Positions 5,636 to 6,036 of a stretch of DNA of 6,036 nt are shown in pieces. The notes beneath the pieces are model-generated. The model was not told the DNA's origin. It made no database searches and saw only the letters and a program-made list of their open reading frames with translations. The DNA is taken from contig VFHF01000153.1 in the NCBI GenBank assembly GCA_009392095.1, forward strand, positions 1 through 6,036. Reading direction: 5' to 3'. Position numbers and translations under genes: made by a program. Every line of letters starts with the position of its first letter. The stretch's first letter is position 1. This stretch comes from SAR202 cluster bacterium. Lineage in GTDB: Bacteria; Chloroflexota; Dehalococcoidia; Lucifugimonadales; UBA3495.

Positions 5636-6036
5636 ATGTTGCCCGATATGGCCGAGTTCACCAACGAGAAATTTCTAATCTTTTTCGTTCTCCTTCCCGC
5701 GCTGGCGTTGACCGTCTGCGCCGGGTCCCGTTCGTCGGCTGAAGATTCGTTGCCGGCGTCGCCCGGCGAGAATTTGCCGGTTGGCAGCGTAATTGTCGAA
5801 GCTGCGTATAAGTTCACCCTGCCCAGCGGTTTGAATTGCACAGCGTGTCTGAAAACCTACGCCGGAAGGGAAAACGTGGTGCTGGTTTTCTACCGAGGCT
5901 TCTGGTAAATCCATTGCCCCGAGCAACAGGTCGAGTTGCGAAAGGACTACCAAACGATCGGCGGATTGAATGCCGAAACCTTGGCGGTTAGCGATAACCA
6001 GCTATCGGAAGCAGAGCGGGCAATCAACCACCTAGA
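5636..6036 (+). CDS. Exported peroxiredoxin-like (AhpC/TSA, thioredoxin-fold) protein with in-frame TAA at the catalytic Cys; 3' end cut by window
   Basis: Predicted thiol (or selenol) peroxidase or disulfide oxidoreductase of the thioredoxin fold. From ATG 5636, residues 11 to about 28 form a hydrophobic signal segment (EKFLIFFVLLPALALTVC). The mature part begins the fold: PVGSVIVEAAYKFTLPSG (48-65), then NVVLVFYRGFW (80-90). Here the family continues with C-P-[YF]-C. This frame has TAA at codon 91 (5906-5908), then IHC and PEQQVELRKDY, GLNAETLAVS and further family-like sequence, open for 42 codons to the edge. The match is gapless, so the TAA replaces exactly the first catalytic cysteine while the second is kept (Cys94). 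An extra CTAC motif is at 68-71. There is no strong ribosome binding site; ATG 5648 is an alternative start. It may be a UAA-decoded selenoprotein, a selenoprotein gene with a UGA-to-UAA mutation, or a sequence error. If the TAA is a true stop, the product is a useless 90-residue fragment. Confidence 0.75.
5906..5908 (+). other. In-frame TAA at the selenocysteine/cysteine position of the redox motif
   Basis: The codon follows FYRGFW and precedes I-H-C, so it forms the first position of a stop-x-x-C redox motif. A cysteine codon would need two base changes to become TAA, whereas TGA needs one. This favours descent from a selenocysteine codon over simple damage to a Cys codon. Confidence 0.6.
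5923..5939 (+). promoter_or_regulatory. Bacterial SECIS-like hairpin downstream of the in-frame TAA
   Basis: GCAAC (5923-5927) and GTTGC (5935-5939) are exact complements closing the loop AGGTCGA (5928-5934). A further CC/GG pair (5919-5920 with 5944-5945) is possible across an internal loop. Nineteen bases separate the TAA from the apical loop. Bacterial SECIS elements lie just after the UGA inside the coding region and have a short apical stem with G in the first two loop positions. The well-studied E. coli fdhF element has the loop AGGUCU 17 bases after its UGA. The match in place, size and loop sequence is close, but a 5-base-pair stem is weak evidence alone. Confidence 0.5.

Noticed and set aside
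5699..5719. Lipoprotein processing site in the peroxiredoxin-like signal segment (LTVC)
   Set aside because: The residue before Cys28 is Val, not the Gly, Ala or Ser normally found, so an ordinary signal peptide or membrane anchor is as likely.
5636..5908. A complete 90-residue secreted protein ending at the TAA
   Set aside because: The product would end in the middle of the redox motif of a thioredoxin fold, and the same frame resumes family sequence at once. A natural short protein is unlikely.
5900..5920. A frameshift as the cause of the TAA
   Set aside because: The sequence before and after the stop matches the family in the same frame with no gap, so no insertion or deletion is needed.

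Overview
The window (about 60% GC by eye, densely coded) looks like a chromosomal segment of a free-living bacterium. The mix of a cytoplasmic S9 peptidase, a metallo-beta-lactamase-fold hydrolase, paired CaiB/BaiF-type CoA-transferases and a peroxiredoxin-like protein resembles Chloroflexota, such as marine SAR202 or Dehalococcoidia-like lineages. That placement is inferred from gene style only and is moderate to weak. There are no RNA genes, insertion sequences, CRISPR arrays or phage genes.

Layout: positions 1-1884 on the minus strand hold a nearly complete prolyl-oligopeptidase-family (S9) serine peptidase that runs off the left edge. A 162-base divergent intergenic region (1885-2046) carries a good sigma70-type promoter for each side and a small palindrome between them. 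A compact plus-strand cluster follows: an MBL-fold hydrolase (2047-2985), then two family III CoA-transferase paralogues (3032-4255 and 4256-5554) placed end to end. After an 81-base gap comes an exported, thioredoxin-fold peroxiredoxin-like protein (5636 to the right edge).

The MBL gene and the two CoA-transferases are probably one transcription unit. The first transferase has leucine where the family has its catalytic aspartate, and the second keeps the aspartate. This suggests a two-subunit CoA-transferase in which only one subunit carries the covalent nucleophile. The MBL protein, with all its metal ligands, could hydrolyse a thioester, lactone or ester in the same pathway. The substrate cannot be read from the sequence.

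The most striking feature is at the right end. The peroxiredoxin-like reading frame has an in-frame TAA exactly where the family has the first, catalytic cysteine of its C-x-x-C motif. Family-like sequence resumes immediately after it in the same frame and stays open to the window edge. Nineteen bases after the TAA there is a hairpin with an AGGUCGA loop, in the place and form of a bacterial selenocysteine insertion element. This is either a selenoprotein read through UAA instead of UGA, a selenoprotein gene recently damaged by one G-to-A change, or a base error in the sequence.
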